Assembly: GCF_000379725.1 (NCBI RefSeq)
Contig: NZ_KB903643.1
Coordinates: 215,674-279,673 of the forward strand
Origin: Cytophaga aurantiaca DSM 3654
GTDB lineage: Bacteria; Bacteroidota; Bacteroidia; Cytophagales; Cytophagaceae
DNA: 64,000 nucleotides
Direction of reading: 5' to 3'
The position numbers were made by a program, and so were the translations under genes. Shown here in pieces: positions 52,682-63,300 of the stretch. The first letter of the stretch is position 1, and the number at the start of each line of letters is the position of its first letter. The notes beneath the pieces were generated by a model. The model was not told the origin of the DNA. It did not search any database and was given only the letters and a program-made list of their open reading frames with translations.

Positions 52682-52827
52682 GTGTCTGGTGAATTAGTTG
52701 TTATTTCTAAAGTACTTACAATTCTCTTAAAATGGAAATATTCCGTTTTAAAGGGCTTGGATTGCGCCATAAATCTATTCCTACATCATTTTATTTTGTT
52801 ATCTTTAACTATTCAATACATACGATT

Positions 52828-53487
52828 ATGCAGGAAATTCTGAGGGCAGAGAACATTCACAAAAAATACGGCACAGTAGATGTTTTAAAAGGCATTGATT
52901 TTTCAGTACAAAAAGGAGAAGTCGTTTCTATTGTTGGGGCTTCCGGAGCCGGTAAAAGTACCTTGTTGCATATCTTAGGTAGTCTGGATAAATCCGATGC
53001 AGGTTGGGTGAAGATCAAGGATGAGGAAATTTCTTCCATGAATGATAAAACATTATCTACATTCCGCAATCAGAATATTGGTTTCATTTTCCAGTTCCAC
53101 AATCTATTGCCTGAATTTACAGCCGTTGAAAATGTATTGTTACCAGCAATGATTGGTAAAAAAAATATAAAAGAAGCTGAAGCACGTGCAAAAGAATTAT
53201 TAAGTTTTTTAGGTTTGTCGCATCGGTTCACGCATTATCCAAATCAATTGTCCGGCGGAGAGCAGCAGCGTGTAGCAGTAGCGCGCTCATTGATTAATGA
53301 TCCGTTGATTGTATTTGCCGATGAACCAAGTGGTAATTTAGATACGCACAACGCAGAAGAATTGCATCAATTATTTTTTGATCTTCGCCAAAAATACAAT
53401 CAAACGTTTGTGATTGTAACACACAATGAAAAACTGGCCGACTTATCTGATCGTAAAGTGGTGATGCAGGACGGTGTAATCATTTAA
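52828..53487 (+). CDS. ABC transporter ATPase (LolD/MacB type)
   Basis: A 219-residue ATP-binding protein starting at the ATG at 52828. A longer frame begins at 52732, but its extra residues ([13 protein letters not shown]) are not ABC-like. Walker A is GASGAGKS, the signature is [15 protein letters not shown], and Walker B is [13 protein letters not shown], with the H-loop in VTHNEKLA. It matches the LolD/MacB/FtsE branch, which drives lipoprotein release or efflux with a separate membrane subunit. No LolC/E gene adjoins; recQ starts 15 bases after it. Confidence 0.9.
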   Translation: MQEILRAENIHKKYGTVDVLKGIDFSVQKGEVVSIVGASGAGKSTLLHILGSLDKSDAGWVKIKDEEISSMNDKTLSTFRNQNIGFIFQFHNLLPEFTAVENVLLPAMIGKKNIKEAEARAKELLSFLGLSHRFTHYPNQLSGGEQQRVAVARSLINDPLIVFADEPSGNLDTHNAEELHQLFFDLRQKYNQTFVIVTHNEKLADLSDRKVVMQDGVII

Positions 53488-53501
53488 CAATAGGATCAGG
53501 T

Positions 53502-55406
53502 ATGAGTACTTCTATACATGAAATTCTCAAAACCTATTGGGGGCATTCTGCTTTCCGTCCGCTTCAGGAAGATATCATCAATTCTATTTTAGCAGGAAAT
53601 GATACTGTTGCGCTGTTGCCAACTGGCGGCGGGAAATCCATTTGTTATCAGGTGCCGGCATTGGCAAAAGACGGACTGGCATTGGTGATCAGTCCTTTAA
53701 TAGCATTGATGAAGGATCAGGTAGAACAGCTGCGCAAGCGGGGAGTATCTGCTGCTGCGATTCATTCAGGCATGCGTAAATCAGAAATTGATATCGCACT
53801 GGATAATTGTATTTACGGTTCCACTAAATTGTTGTACGTTTCGCCTGAACGTTTAAAATCAGACTTGTTTAAAGAACGTGTTCAGAAGATGAACATCAGT
53901 TGTATTGCAATTGATGAAGCGCATTGCATCTCTGAGTGGGGGCACGACTTCAGACCGGCATACAGAGAGATTGCATCCATACGCGAATTGCTTCCTGATG
54001 TACCCATGATTGCTTTAACAGCAACGGCAAATGAAATGGTGTTGAGTGACATCATGGAGCAATTGGCACTGAATGATCCGCAAGTTTTTACACAAAGTTT
54101 TACACGAAAGAATTTGTCGTACTCCTGTTTGTACGAAGAAAATAAAGAGAAGCGTTTGCTTTCTATGCTGCAAAAGACTCCGGGTATTTGTATTGTATAT
54201 GCGAATACACGTGCACGTGTGGTGCGCATTGCAGAATTTTTAAATCGTCAACGTATTCCAACTGAATTTTATCACGGTGGCTTAGATCATAAGCAACGCA
54301 GCGTTAAACAGGATGCGTTTATGAAAAACTCCGTGCGCGTAATGGTTGCTACGAACGCGTTTGGTATGGGCGTTGATAAACCCGATGTTCGGCTTGTTGT
54401 ACATATGGATGTGCCGGATTCGCTGGAAGGATACTTTCAGGAAGCAGGTAGGGCAGGACGCGACGGGAATAAAGCTTTTGCGGTATTGCTGCATACAAAA
54501 AAAGATGAAGAGGAATTGCTGGCTAAAATTCCGGTAGCACATCCTTCTGCAGATGTGATACGCAAAATGTATCAATGGCTTGCGAACTATTATCAGCTTG
54601 CAGTAGGAAGCGGTTACATGGAAAGTTATCCGTTTGACCTGGATGAATTTTGTAAAAAATATAATCTGAATAAACTGGAAGTTTTCTATTCGTTGAAGCG
54701 AATGGAACAGCACGGGATCATTCAATTGAGTGAAGCGTTTTATAATGCACCTAAGCTTCGTGTAATAGTGGATCACGATCAACTGTATGACGCACGTTTA
54801 AAGATGCCTAAACACGACGAATTCATCAAACAGGTCTTACGGATCTTTGGAGGAGAAATTTACACAACATACAGAGAATTTTCTTTTTCGGGTTTAGCCA
54901 AATCTACACTGACACCTGAATCAGAAATTAAAAGTAAAATACAGTTCTTAGCACAACAAGGAATTATCGATTTTATTGATGCCAGCGATGTTCCTCAATT
55001 GACGTTTTTATTACCACGACAGGATGCTCTGAAATTGCAACTGGATCTGCAATGGCTGGAGGATCGTAAAGATCACGATCAGGAAAGTGCGGAAAATATC
55101 ATAGGCTTTTTGCATACCGAAGGATGTCGTGCAAAATATGTACTGGAATATTTTGGTGAATACGATGCAAAGCCTTGCGGAATCTGTGACCGTTGCATAC
55201 GTAATACACGCAACAAAGAATATTATGATCATGCAGCGATGGTTGTGCAGCAGACATTACAAGCTAAAAATGTCCCGATAGAAGATCTTGAAAAAGAATT
55301 TGTAGGGCTTGATAAAAATATTGTCCTTGAAATCATTCGTACATTGATGGATACAGCGAAAGTAAAGATCGATGATACGGGAAGATATTTATGGGCAAAA
55401 AAGTAA
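53502..55406 (+). CDS. recQ: RecQ-family ATP-dependent DNA helicase
   Basis: A 634-residue helicase. Motif I is LLPTGGGKSICYQVP (about 38-52), motif II is AIDEAHCISEWGHDFRP, and motif VI appears as QEAGRAGRDGNKAFAVL. The RecQ C-terminal zinc region ends CRAKYVLEYFGEY then CGICDRC, giving Cys ligands near 545-570. A short winged-helix-like end follows (EDLEKEFVGLDKNIVLEIIR). An HRDC domain is not evident, so this is a shorter RecQ form. It unwinds forked and joint DNA in repair and recombination. It is co-directional with the LolD-like gene, 15 bases apart. Confidence 0.95.
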   Translation: MSTSIHEILKTYWGHSAFRPLQEDIINSILAGNDTVALLPTGGGKSICYQVPALAKDGLALVISPLIALMKDQVEQLRKRGVSAAAIHSGMRKSEIDIALDNCIYGSTKLLYVSPERLKSDLFKERVQKMNISCIAIDEAHCISEWGHDFRPAYREIASIRELLPDVPMIALTATANEMVLSDIMEQLALNDPQVFTQSFTRKNLSYSCLYEENKEKRLLSMLQKTPGICIVYANTRARVVRIAEFLNRQRIPTEFYHGGLDHKQRSVKQDAFMKNSVRVMVATNAFGMGVDKPDVRLVVHMDVPDSLEGYFQEAGRAGRDGNKAFAVLLHTKKDEEELLAKIPVAHPSADVIRKMYQWLANYYQLAVGSGYMESYPFDLDEFCKKYNLNKLEVFYSLKRMEQHGIIQLSEAFYNAPKLRVIVDHDQLYDARLKMPKHDEFIKQVLRIFGGEIYTTYREFSFSGLAKSTLTPESEIKSKIQFLAQQGIIDFIDASDVPQLTFLLPRQDALKLQLDLQWLEDRKDHDQESAENIIGFLHTEGCRAKYVLEYFGEYDAKPCGICDRCIRNTRNKEYYDHAAMVVQQTLQAKNVPIEDLEKEFVGLDKNIVLEIIRTLMDTAKVKIDDTGRYLWAKK

Positions 55407-55503
55407 TCAGTTTTCGGAATCTATTGCAAGTACTGTGATGAGGTTGTTATTCACAGTCGTTATTCAAAAAAAAATCTTATAGATAAACGTTAATTTTTAT
55501 TCA

Positions 55504-55938
55504 ATGTTAAATGACAAATCAGAAAAATTAAGACTCGAGGAAATTTGTATTGCAGCTTTTGAAGGAAAAGTAGATGTATTACAAAATCTATTGGAAAATA
55601 ATATTGATTTAAATAATGTTGGAAAGAATTGGTCTCCACTTCATTCAGCTATAGAAAATCTTAATATTGAATGTGTGAGATTATTACTCCAAAAAGGAGC
55701 TAATGTAGAGTATTGTGGTGAAGGTTGTAGATTAACTCCATTGGAGCATGCGATCGATATATCAGTTCAAAGTAATAATAATACTGGAGGGAAAGATGGC
55801 GAGGAATCTATCGAAATTATTTGTATTTTATTAGAAGCAGGTGCGGACCCAAGATCAGGTCTTCAAATTGCTAATTTATATCAAGCGAATAAAATTCTAA
55901 CAATTCTTAAGAACTATATAGTAAAAAATGAACGTTAG
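55504..55938 (+). CDS. Ankyrin-repeat protein
   Basis: A 144-residue cytoplasmic protein made mostly of ankyrin repeats. Repeat-like stretches are ICIAAFEGKVDVLQNLLENN, WSPLHSAIENLNIECVRLLL and then LTPLEHAIDIS, with a last unit EIICILLEAGADPRSG. No signal peptide is visible. It is a protein-interaction module of unknown partner. The local sequence is somewhat more AT-rich than recQ. It stands alone. Confidence 0.8.
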   Translation: MLNDKSEKLRLEEICIAAFEGKVDVLQNLLENNIDLNNVGKNWSPLHSAIENLNIECVRLLLQKGANVEYCGEGCRLTPLEHAIDISVQSNNNTGGKDGEESIEIICILLEAGADPRSGLQIANLYQANKILTILKNYIVKNER

Positions 55939-56013
55939 TAGAAAAAATTTCTTCTTGGTATGCTACAAATATTTCTGCTACTTTTTCTTAAAACTTAATA
56001 CGTAAAACTTATT

Positions 56014-56945
56014 ATGAATATCGTTTTCCTCGATGCCCTTACGTTAGGCGACATGCCTGAGCTGGAAAGTTTCAATGAACTTGGAACGTATACGCAATAT
56101 CCTGAAACTAGTCCGGAGCAACGACTCGAACGTTCTTTGTCTGCGGATATTATCATTACCAATAAAGTAAAGATTGATTCAGCATTGATGGAACAACTTC
56201 CGAAGCTTAAACTGATCTGTGTGGCTGCTACTGGTACAAATAACATTGATCTGGATAAAGCTTCCGCATTAAATATTCCGGTGAAGAATGTGAAAGGATA
56301 TTCAACCAATAGCGTTGCTCAGCTTACCTTCGGTTTTATTATTGAATTATACATCGTATTTCTTTTTATGATACCTATGTAAAAGAAGAAATGTATTCTT
56401 CTCAAAAGCTCTTCACGCATATTGGGCCGGGCTTAGAAGAAATTGCTGGCAAAACAATTGGTATCATAGGGATGGGTGATATAGGCAAGGCGGTTGCTAA
56501 GATTGCAACGGCTTTTAACATGCAGGTGCAGTATTATTCTACCAGTGGAAAGAATATGGATGCCGGTTATTCTTCTGTTTCGTTAGAGGCTCTTTTAAAG
56601 ACGTCTGACGTAGTTAGCATACATGCGCCACTCAATCCTCAAACGAATCAATTGATTAGCGCTAAGCAGCTTGCAATGATGAAATCCGATGCGATACTGA
56701 TAAACGTTGGAAGAGGAGGGATTGTCGTGGAAGCAGATCTGGTTCATGCCTTAGAAGAAAAGCAGATTCATGCAGCAGCTTTGGATGTCTTTGAACAGGA
56801 ACCGTTACCATTGCATTCACCTTTGCTGCAATTACAGGATCACGGACAATTGATCTTAACACCTCATATTGCTTGGGCCAGCAGACAGGCACGCCTTACT
56901 TTGTTAAAAGGAATTCAAACAAATATCAAACAATTTCTTTCCTGA
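56014..56945 (+). pseudogene. Frameshifted D-2-hydroxyacid dehydrogenase
   Basis: Two adjoining frames make one enzyme. Frame 1 (56014-56382) gives the N-terminal part through GYSTNSVAQLTFGFIIEL. Frame 3 carries HRISFYDTYVKEEMYSSQ and continues to GMGDIGKAVAKIA, ALDVFEQEPLPLHSP and the stop at 56945. The switch must lie near 56347-56352. It is fixed by adding one base or losing two. The NAD-binding GxGxxG is GMGDIG and the catalytic His region is LTPHIAWASRQAR, so both halves are otherwise sound. Either a recent inactivating indel or a sequencing error. The 2-hydroxyacid substrate (glycerate/hydroxypyruvate-like) is unknown. Confidence 0.85.
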
Positions 56946-56948
56946 TCT

Positions 56949-57299
56949 ATGTTCAATAATATTAAAAATACAACCCAGCTTGCCCCGACGAGTGTCTATT
57001 TAAAAAGAACACTTGTTTTGTTTGCAATATCTTTTACTTTCTTAGCCTTGTCGCTTGGTTTAGGAGTATGGGGCTATCATTATTATGCAGGTTTACCCTT
57101 TATTGATTCGTTATTAAATGCAAGTATGATCTTAACAGGCATGGGACCGATAGATCCGATGAAAACAAATGCAGCAAAGCTCTTCGCTTCATTCTATTCG
57201 ATTTATAGCGGCGTAGCTTTCTTAACGTCTATTGGTGTCTTTATTGCACCTACGTTACATAGACTGTTGCATAAATTTCATATTGAAGACTCGGAATAG
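56949..57299 (+). CDS. Small two-helix ion-channel-like membrane protein
   Basis: A 116-residue inner-membrane protein with two helices (about 20-46 and 80-104). A re-entrant-like loop lies between them at about 55-72 (SLLNASMILTGMGPIDPMKT). The layout resembles the two-TM pore module of K+ channels (Ion_trans_2), with TGMGP where the TVGYG filter would sit. The filter is not canonical, so ion selectivity is doubtful. The end APTLHRLLHKFHIEDSE is basic. It starts 3 bases after the dehydrogenase stop, probably in the same transcript. Confidence 0.55.
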   Translation: MFNNIKNTTQLAPTSVYLKRTLVLFAISFTFLALSLGLGVWGYHYYAGLPFIDSLLNASMILTGMGPIDPMKTNAAKLFASFYSIYSGVAFLTSIGVFIAPTLHRLLHKFHIEDSE

Positions 57300-57506
57300 T
57301 TACCAGTTACTAGGTACTAGTTGCCAGATGAAGGAAAAGTACAAAGTATAGAGTACGGAGTACTTAGTACAAAAAGAAAAGTATTCAAAAACTTAATAAA
57401 TAATTATATAAAAAAGGGATTTAGATAACAATCTAAATCCCTTTTACTTTTTGAGTACTAAGTACTCTATACTTTTGTCTAGAGACTAGTACCTAGCAAT
57501 TGGAAA
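57300..57506. repeat. Intergenic repeat element, copy B
   Basis: The space between the channel-like gene and pgk. It starts with CAGTTACTAGGTACTAGTTGCC-type words and holds 57339-57363, the exact reverse complement of 46400-46424. It ends with CTAGAGACTAGTACCTAGCAATTGG, again like copy A. The whole is arranged as an imperfect inverted repeat around the terminator at 57412-57445. Confidence 0.8.
57412..57445. terminator. Bidirectional terminator, 15-bp stem
   Basis: A perfect stem (57412-57426 with 57431-57445), loop of 4 bases, A and T runs on the outer ends. It lies inside repeat copy B and serves pgk and the channel-like gene. Confidence 0.88.
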
Positions 57507-58694
57507 CTATTGCTCTAATGCTGCAACACCCGGAAGTGTCTTGCCTTCGAAGTATTCAAGCAATGCACCACCACCTGTAGATACATAAGATACATCGTTG
57601 CCGAAACCTAGGTTGTTGATCGCAGCAGCTGAATCACCACCACCGATCAATGAGAAAGCACCTTTTTGAGTTGCTTCTTTAACAGCTTTTGCAATAGCAA
57701 TTGTGCCTGTAGCAAAGTTTGCAAATTCAAACACGCCCATTGGTCCGTTCCATAAAACAGTTTTAGAGTTTGCAACTACATCGCTGAATATTTTAACTGT
57801 TTCAGGTCCGATATCTAAACCTTCCCAGCCATCCGGAATTTGACCTGTTGCAACAGTTTGACGATTTGCGTCATTGCTGAAATCATCTGCTATCACATTG
57901 TCTACAGGGAAATATAATTTAACATTTTTTGCTTTTGCTTTTTCAATTAAAGAAAGTGCAAGTTCTAATTTATCCGGCTCGTTGATTGACTTACCAATCT
58001 TGCCACCTAATGCTTTTGTGAATGTATAAGACATACCACCACCAATGATCAGGTTGTCAACAGTGTCTAATAAATTCTCAATAACCATGATCTTGTCAGA
58101 GATCTTAGAACCACCCATAACAGCTGTTACTGGCTTCTGACCGCTTTTTAATAATTTATTAGCATTGTCAAGTTCAGCCTGCATTACATAACCGCAAACT
58201 TTATCTTTGAAGAATTGTCCGATAACTGCAGTTGAAGCGTGTGCTCTGTGTGCTGTACCAAATGCATCGTTCACCCAAACATCTCCCAATACAGAAAGTT
58301 TTTTAGCAAATTCAACATCTCCTTTTTCTTCTTCAGGATAGAAACGTAAGTTCTCAAGTAACAATACTTGTCCTGGTTTTAAAGCTGCTGCTTTTGCTTT
58401 TGCATCTTCACCAATACAATCAGCTGCAAACAATACTTCCTGGCCAAACATTTTGTTCAAATAAGGAAGTATGTGTTTTAAAGAATATTTTTCTTCCGGT
58501 CCACCTTTTGGTCTACCTAAGTGTGACATCAAAATTGCTGAACCACCATCTTTTAATACTTTATTAACAGTAGGAAGTACTGCTTTTAATCTAGTATCAT
58601 CTGTAATTTCAAAACTCTTGTTAAGAGGTACGTTAAAATCAACGCGTATCAGGGCTTTTTTACCTGAAAAGTTAAAACTGTCTACTGTTTTCAT
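57507..58694 (-). CDS. pgk: Phosphoglycerate kinase
   Basis: A 395-residue cytosolic glycolytic enzyme that makes ATP from 1,3-bisphosphoglycerate. [20 protein letters not shown] and [14 protein letters not shown] begin the substrate domain, with [17 protein letters not shown] and [14 protein letters not shown] following. [21 protein letters not shown] and GGGDSAAAI mark the nucleotide domain. The length is normal. It is monocistronic; upstream lies the terminator of the ferredoxin gene. Confidence 0.97.
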   Translation of the reverse strand: MKTVDSFNFSGKKALIRVDFNVPLNKSFEITDDTRLKAVLPTVNKVLKDGGSAILMSHLGRPKGGPEEKYSLKHILPYLNKMFGQEVLFAADCIGEDAKAKAAALKPGQVLLLENLRFYPEEEKGDVEFAKKLSVLGDVWVNDAFGTAHRAHASTAVIGQFFKDKVCGYVMQAELDNANKLLKSGQKPVTAVMGGSKISDKIMVIENLLDTVDNLIIGGGMSYTFTKALGGKIGKSINEPDKLELALSLIEKAKAKNVKLYFPVDNVIADDFSNDANRQTVATGQIPDGWEGLDIGPETVKIFSDVVANSKTVLWNGPMGVFEFANFATGTIAIAKAVKEATQKGAFSLIGGGDSAAAINNLGFGNDVSYVSTGGGALLEYFEGKTLPGVAALEQ

Positions 58695-58750
58695 GGTGGT
58701 TTTTTAAATTATCTCAATTCTTCTCCTAAAATAGTAATACCTTTTAAAAT

Positions 58751-58779
58751 AAAAAAGGCGACTGATAGCCGCCTTTTTT
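58751..58779 (-). terminator. Terminator of the ferredoxin gene
   Basis: A 10-bp stem (58751-58760 with 58770-58779) with A/T ends, 30 bases past the ferredoxin stop on the minus strand. Confidence 0.8.
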
Positions 58780-58808
58780 ACATTATTGATTAATACTTGA
58801 TAATGAGC

Positions 58809-59156
58809 TTATTCTCCGTGGAGCCAAGCTTTCTTAGCAGCTAATTCTTCTGTAGTTTCAACATTATCCGGATCGTCAACACAACAATCAACCGGACAAA
58901 CGGCTGCACACTGCGGTTCTTCATGAAAACCGGTGCATTCAGTACACTTGTTTGGAACAATGTAATAGAACTCGTTTGATACCGGTTCAATTGGATCTTT
59001 AGCATCAATAGATGTGCCATCTTCCATTTGGATTTCAGTCAAACTAGTACCTGCTGCATAGTTCCATTCAACTCCACCTTCATATATTGCTGTATTCGGA
59101 CATTCAGGTTCGCATGCACCACAATTAATGCATTCATCGGTTATTATGATAGCCAT
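58809..59156 (-). CDS. Dicluster 4Fe-4S ferredoxin
   Basis: A 115-residue protein with two [4Fe-4S] sites. The first is [20 protein letters not shown] (Cys9, 12, 15 and 19). The second starts [20 protein letters not shown] with a longer spacing and VDCC after it, as in YfhL/Alvinella-type ferredoxins. A strand-rich insert ([19 protein letters not shown]) lies between. Electron carrier, partner unknown. It is divergent from the acyl-CoA reductase gene with 93 bases between, a pairing often seen in Bacteroidota. Confidence 0.92.
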   Translation of the reverse strand: MAIIITDECINCGACEPECPNTAIYEGGVEWNYAAGTSLTEIQMEDGTSIDAKDPIEPVSNEFYYIVPNKCTECTGFHEEPQCAAVCPVDCCVDDPDNVETTEELAAKKAWLHGE

Positions 59157-59214
59157 ATTTCTTTATTCTAGTAATTGGTTTACAAAATTAGATACAAAAT
59201 CCTTAGGTTCAAAT

Positions 59215-59222
59215 TATATTTG
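59215..59222 (+). promoter_or_regulatory. Possible -7 box of the acyl-CoA reductase gene
   Basis: TATATTTG matches the Bacteroidetes TAnnTTTG -7 consensus, 27 bases before ATG 59250. The -33 TTG is not clear. Confidence 0.35.
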
Positions 59223-59249
59223 CATTTAATACACCAACAAAAAATACGA

Positions 59250-60266
59250 ATGAAAGGTTTACATACAGATTTACAGACGTTTGCTTCATTGCATGATTAT
59301 CTGAAAAATATCCATTCTGAAGAATTAAATGAATGGATCTATCGTGCAGAAGCAAATAATCCTTGGTTTACAGCTGAAAATGTAAAATCTGCAATAGATG
59401 GAATTATTGATTTAATAGAGCCTGTTGCTCTTGAAAAATTTTATTCGAGCTACACAATTTCTTCTCAAATGAAGAAAGTCGGAGTGATTATGGCCGGAAA
59501 TATTCCTGCCGTAGGTTTTCACGATCTGCTATGTGTAGTGTTGTCGGGGAATATTTTATATGCAAAACTGAGTTCAGATGATTCTGTTATTCTGAAAAAA
59601 ATCACAGAAGTTTTAGTTAAAATAAATTCATCTTTTCAAGAACGAATCTTTTTTGTTGATCAGTTGAAAAATATGGATGCCTATATCGCAACTGGAAGCG
59701 ATAACTCGGCAAAACACTTTGAGTATTATTTCAGAAATACACCAAACATTATTCGTAAAAACAGAACGTCTGTTGTTGTAATCAATGGAGATGAGGATAC
59801 TGAAAAATTAATCTTGTTGGGTGAAGATGTATTTAATTATTTTGGTTTAGGATGTAGAAATGTTTCACACCTGTATTTGCCTGAAGGATATTCACCCACT
59901 ACACTGTTAAGAGCGTGGGAGGGGATATACAACAAACTTCAGAATCATCATAAATACATGAACAATTATGAATACAATAAAGCTGTTTTATTGATCGATC
60001 AAGTCCATCATTTTGATTCAGGTTATGTATTGCTAAAAGAATCAGATAGTATTTTTTCGCAGATTGCAACGTTGACGTATTCATTCTATCGTTCAAAAGA
60101 AGAACTTGCATCAAAACTTGTTGAGTTAGAAAATCAATTACAATGTATTGTGTCTTCTAAAGAAACATCTTTATTTCCAACGGTTAGAATAGGAAAGGCG
60201 CAACATCCATCAATATCTGATTTTGCGGATGGCGTAGATACCATGAAGTTTTTAATAAATATATAA
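59250..60266 (+). CDS. Acyl-CoA reductase (LuxC family)
   Basis: A 338-residue enzyme of the LuxC/aldehyde dehydrogenase-like family. I start it at the ATG at 59250; upstream in-frame text is not conserved-looking. Signs are GVIMAGNIPAVGFHDLLCV (nucleotide-binding), the catalytic Cys202 in FGLGCRNVSHLYLPEG, and IRKNRTSVVVINGDEDTEKL. Reduces acyl-CoA or acyl-ACP to aldehyde with NADPH. A role in making a fatty aldehyde-derived lipid, for example flexirubin or alkanes, is inference. A strong hairpin ends the gene. Confidence 0.88.
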   Translation: MKGLHTDLQTFASLHDYLKNIHSEELNEWIYRAEANNPWFTAENVKSAIDGIIDLIEPVALEKFYSSYTISSQMKKVGVIMAGNIPAVGFHDLLCVVLSGNILYAKLSSDDSVILKKITEVLVKINSSFQERIFFVDQLKNMDAYIATGSDNSAKHFEYYFRNTPNIIRKNRTSVVVINGDEDTEKLILLGEDVFNYFGLGCRNVSHLYLPEGYSPTTLLRAWEGIYNKLQNHHKYMNNYEYNKAVLLIDQVHHFDSGYVLLKESDSIFSQIATLTYSFYRSKEELASKLVELENQLQCIVSSKETSLFPTVRIGKAQHPSISDFADGVDTMKFLINI

Positions 60267-60270
60267 TCTG

Positions 60271-60330
60271 TATAAAAGCAAAAAGGTCCCGTCACACTAA
60301 TTAGCATGACGGGACCTTTTTGCTTTTATA
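60271..60330. terminator. Bidirectional terminator, 24-bp perfect stem
   Basis: Arms 60271-60294 and 60307-60330 are exact reverse complements with a 12-base loop, GC-rich in the middle and A/T at the ends. It separates the reductase gene and the giant surface protein gene. Confidence 0.92.
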
Positions 60331-60337
60331 TATTCCT

Positions 60338-63300
60338 TTATCGCGTGACTTCTATCCAGCCTTTATATTTCGTTCCGTTTGGAAGTTTTAACTCATAATA
60401 ATATACACCATCACTATCTTCATCTGCATCCCATGAGTTATCATAATTGCTGCTTAGGTAAACTCTGTTACCCCATCTGTTTACAATTAATAATTCACTA
60501 CCAACAGGTAAAGCCATAATTTCAAAACGGTCGTTTTTACCATCTTTATTTGGTGTGATCAGATTCGGAATGAAGAAGTCAACATAGATTGTAATATCAA
60601 ATGATGCGCGACAGCCATTTGTATCAACAACAAAGATCGTGTGATTGCCTTTTGCTAAACCATTCAATAAAACGGTATCACTTGTAACAGGTTCAAATAA
60701 GGTGTTGTCTGAACTCCATAAGTAGCCTGGTGTACCTCCTGCAATGTTGTATATGCCTGCAGTTCCTGAACTTGCATAACGATCTGCATTTTCAGAAAAT
60801 ACTTGTGCTGTAATGACAGCAGGTTCTCCAACTGGGATTGCTATTGCTGAAAGCGTATCGTATTTAAGTGTTGTTTTGTTGTAAACATAGAAACTATCAA
60901 TGCTGTAAGTACAAGCTTGATCCGTAATATTAAGCAGATATTGTCCTGCTGTTAAATTCGAATACACTGTTGAAGAACCTACGTTGATACCATTGAAGTT
61001 GTATTGGAACAAAGGTATTCCGCCGGAAACAGAATCAATAACAATAAAGCCATTATCACTTCCATTACATAATGGTTGGTTTATTCTGATATAAGGTACC
61101 GGAGCTGGTTTTGTTGTTACAGACACAACTTTACCATAGTAGCAATTGGCGTCGCTTACGCGGACGTCATATATTCCGGGAGCAAGACCTGTAAATAGCG
61201 TATTAGATGTGTAAGTAGTACCAGCATTGATACTATACTGATAAGGAGGTTGACCGCCCGTTACATTTAGAAATTCGATAGTACCATCTGATGTATTACA
61301 GGAAGATGGAGTTGTCGGAGCACTGTAGGCAATTGATGGTGGATTTGTTATTGTAAATAAATAATTTGTCATACAATTATTGTTATCTGTAATAATCATT
61401 GTATAAGTGCCAGATAATAATTGATCAAACTGTGATGTCGTATTTGTTACTCCATTTAGTGTATATGTATACGGGCTCACACCTCCTGTAACATTGCTTA
61501 ATCGAATACTTCCTTTTAAATCTCCAGGACAAGGATTGTTAACAATTGTTTTAACAATTAAAGATGTGTCAATACCTGAAGGTTGTATAATGGATGCAGT
61601 AGTAGAAGCAGAACAGCCATTGGCGTCCGTCAGGCTTATAGAGTAATTTCCTACAACAAGATTGCTGAACGTACTATCTGTTTGAGTCAAACCGGATGGT
61701 GTTAATGTAAAGTTATATACTTTACTTCCTCCATTAGCAGTTATGGCAATAGAGCCATTGTTTCCACCGGCACAAGGCGAAACATTCACAATTGTTTTTA
61801 TTCCGATTGTAATAGGAGCAGGATCAATTAAAGATGCTACATAACTTGAGTTACAAGTTGATCCGTCATTAATAACAATTGTATAGATTCCTGCAGAAAG
61901 GTTAGAGAAGACAGGAGAGGTTTGGAATGTACCTCCGTTTATAGAATAAGTATATCCTGTCAAACCACCAACAACTGTTAATTCACCATCGGTATTACCT
62001 GTACATGTAATGGATTTACTTTCACTTATAGTTACATTGATCTTGCTGGTTGTTACAGCAACTGTAATTGGATTGCTGGTACATCCATTAATATCTTTTA
62101 AGAGTACGTTTATAGTTGTATCACTTAAAATACTGGATATTGTTAAAGATGAACTTGCCTGGAATGTAAGACCTCCATCAAATGAATACGCATTTGCAGC
62201 AGGTGTAAATGCAGGATCTATAGAAGCAGTAATAGTCGTGCTTTGTCCGGAGCAAACTACTGTAGGGCTTGCTGTTGCTGTACCTGTTACAACAGGAGCG
62301 TTATTAATTACAATGGTTAATGAATCTTTACAGCTTTTACTATCTGTTACAATAATTTTGTATGTGCCTGCAGTAAGATTGATCAGATCCTGATTGGTAC
62401 TACCGTTAGACCATAAATAAGTAAATGGTGCGACGCCGCCTGATACACTTACATCAATTGCTCCAGAAAGAGGATTTGTACAATCAATCGGAGTGTTTGA
62501 TGATGTAATAGCAATCGGACTAGGTTGAGAAACCGTTGCATTAACACTTACTGAACAACCTTTAGAATCCGCTACCGTGATGGTATAGCTATTTGCTGCC
62601 AGATTAGTAAATAAACTGTCTGCTTGAGATAGGCCTGATGGATTGATCGTAAATAATTTACCTGTATTTCCACCATTTGTTGTAACTGAAATTGAACCGC
62701 TGTTAGTTAATTGACAAGGGTTGTTATCGATAATTTGTTTGATACCGATTGTGAGCAATGCAGGTTCGGCAAGTGTAATTGTATAGCTCGATTGGCAGGT
62801 AGTTCCATTATCTACTAAAACTACATAAGTACCTTTTGCTAAGCCTGAAAATACATTAGAAGGTTGCGCCGCTCCGCCATTAAGTGAATACGTATAACCA
62901 ACAGAGCTGCCTGTAACATTTAATGTTATTTCCCCATCACTGGATCCAAAACAGGAAATAGCTTTCGTTTCAGTTAATGTTGCATTTACATTGTTGGTAG
63001 AAATTGTTACCAGTATAGGATTACTTAAACATCCGTTTATATCTTTTAAAACTACACTTATTGTTGTATCGGCAATTATTTGAGCAATAGGAAAGGACGA
63101 TGCATTCTGGAACGTTACACCACCATTGAACGAATAAGCATTTGCTGCGGGAGAATATGCTGGATTAAGCACTGCAGAGATTGTAGTACCTTGTCCTGAA
63201 CAAATAAGTGCTGGTGCAGCAGATGCTGTTCCTGTAATAGGTGCACCATTAACCAGTGTAAATGAAATCGGGGTAGAGTTTGAACAGCCTTTACTGTCTG

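Noticed and set aside
52732..52827. N-terminal extension of the LolD-like ATPase
   Set aside because: The 32 residues are unlike any ABC protein; the family start fits ATG 52828.
63170..63172. GTG as the start of the giant surface protein
   Set aside because: The frame stays open upstream to the window edge and the upstream text is clear SprB-type repeat, so the GTG is internal.
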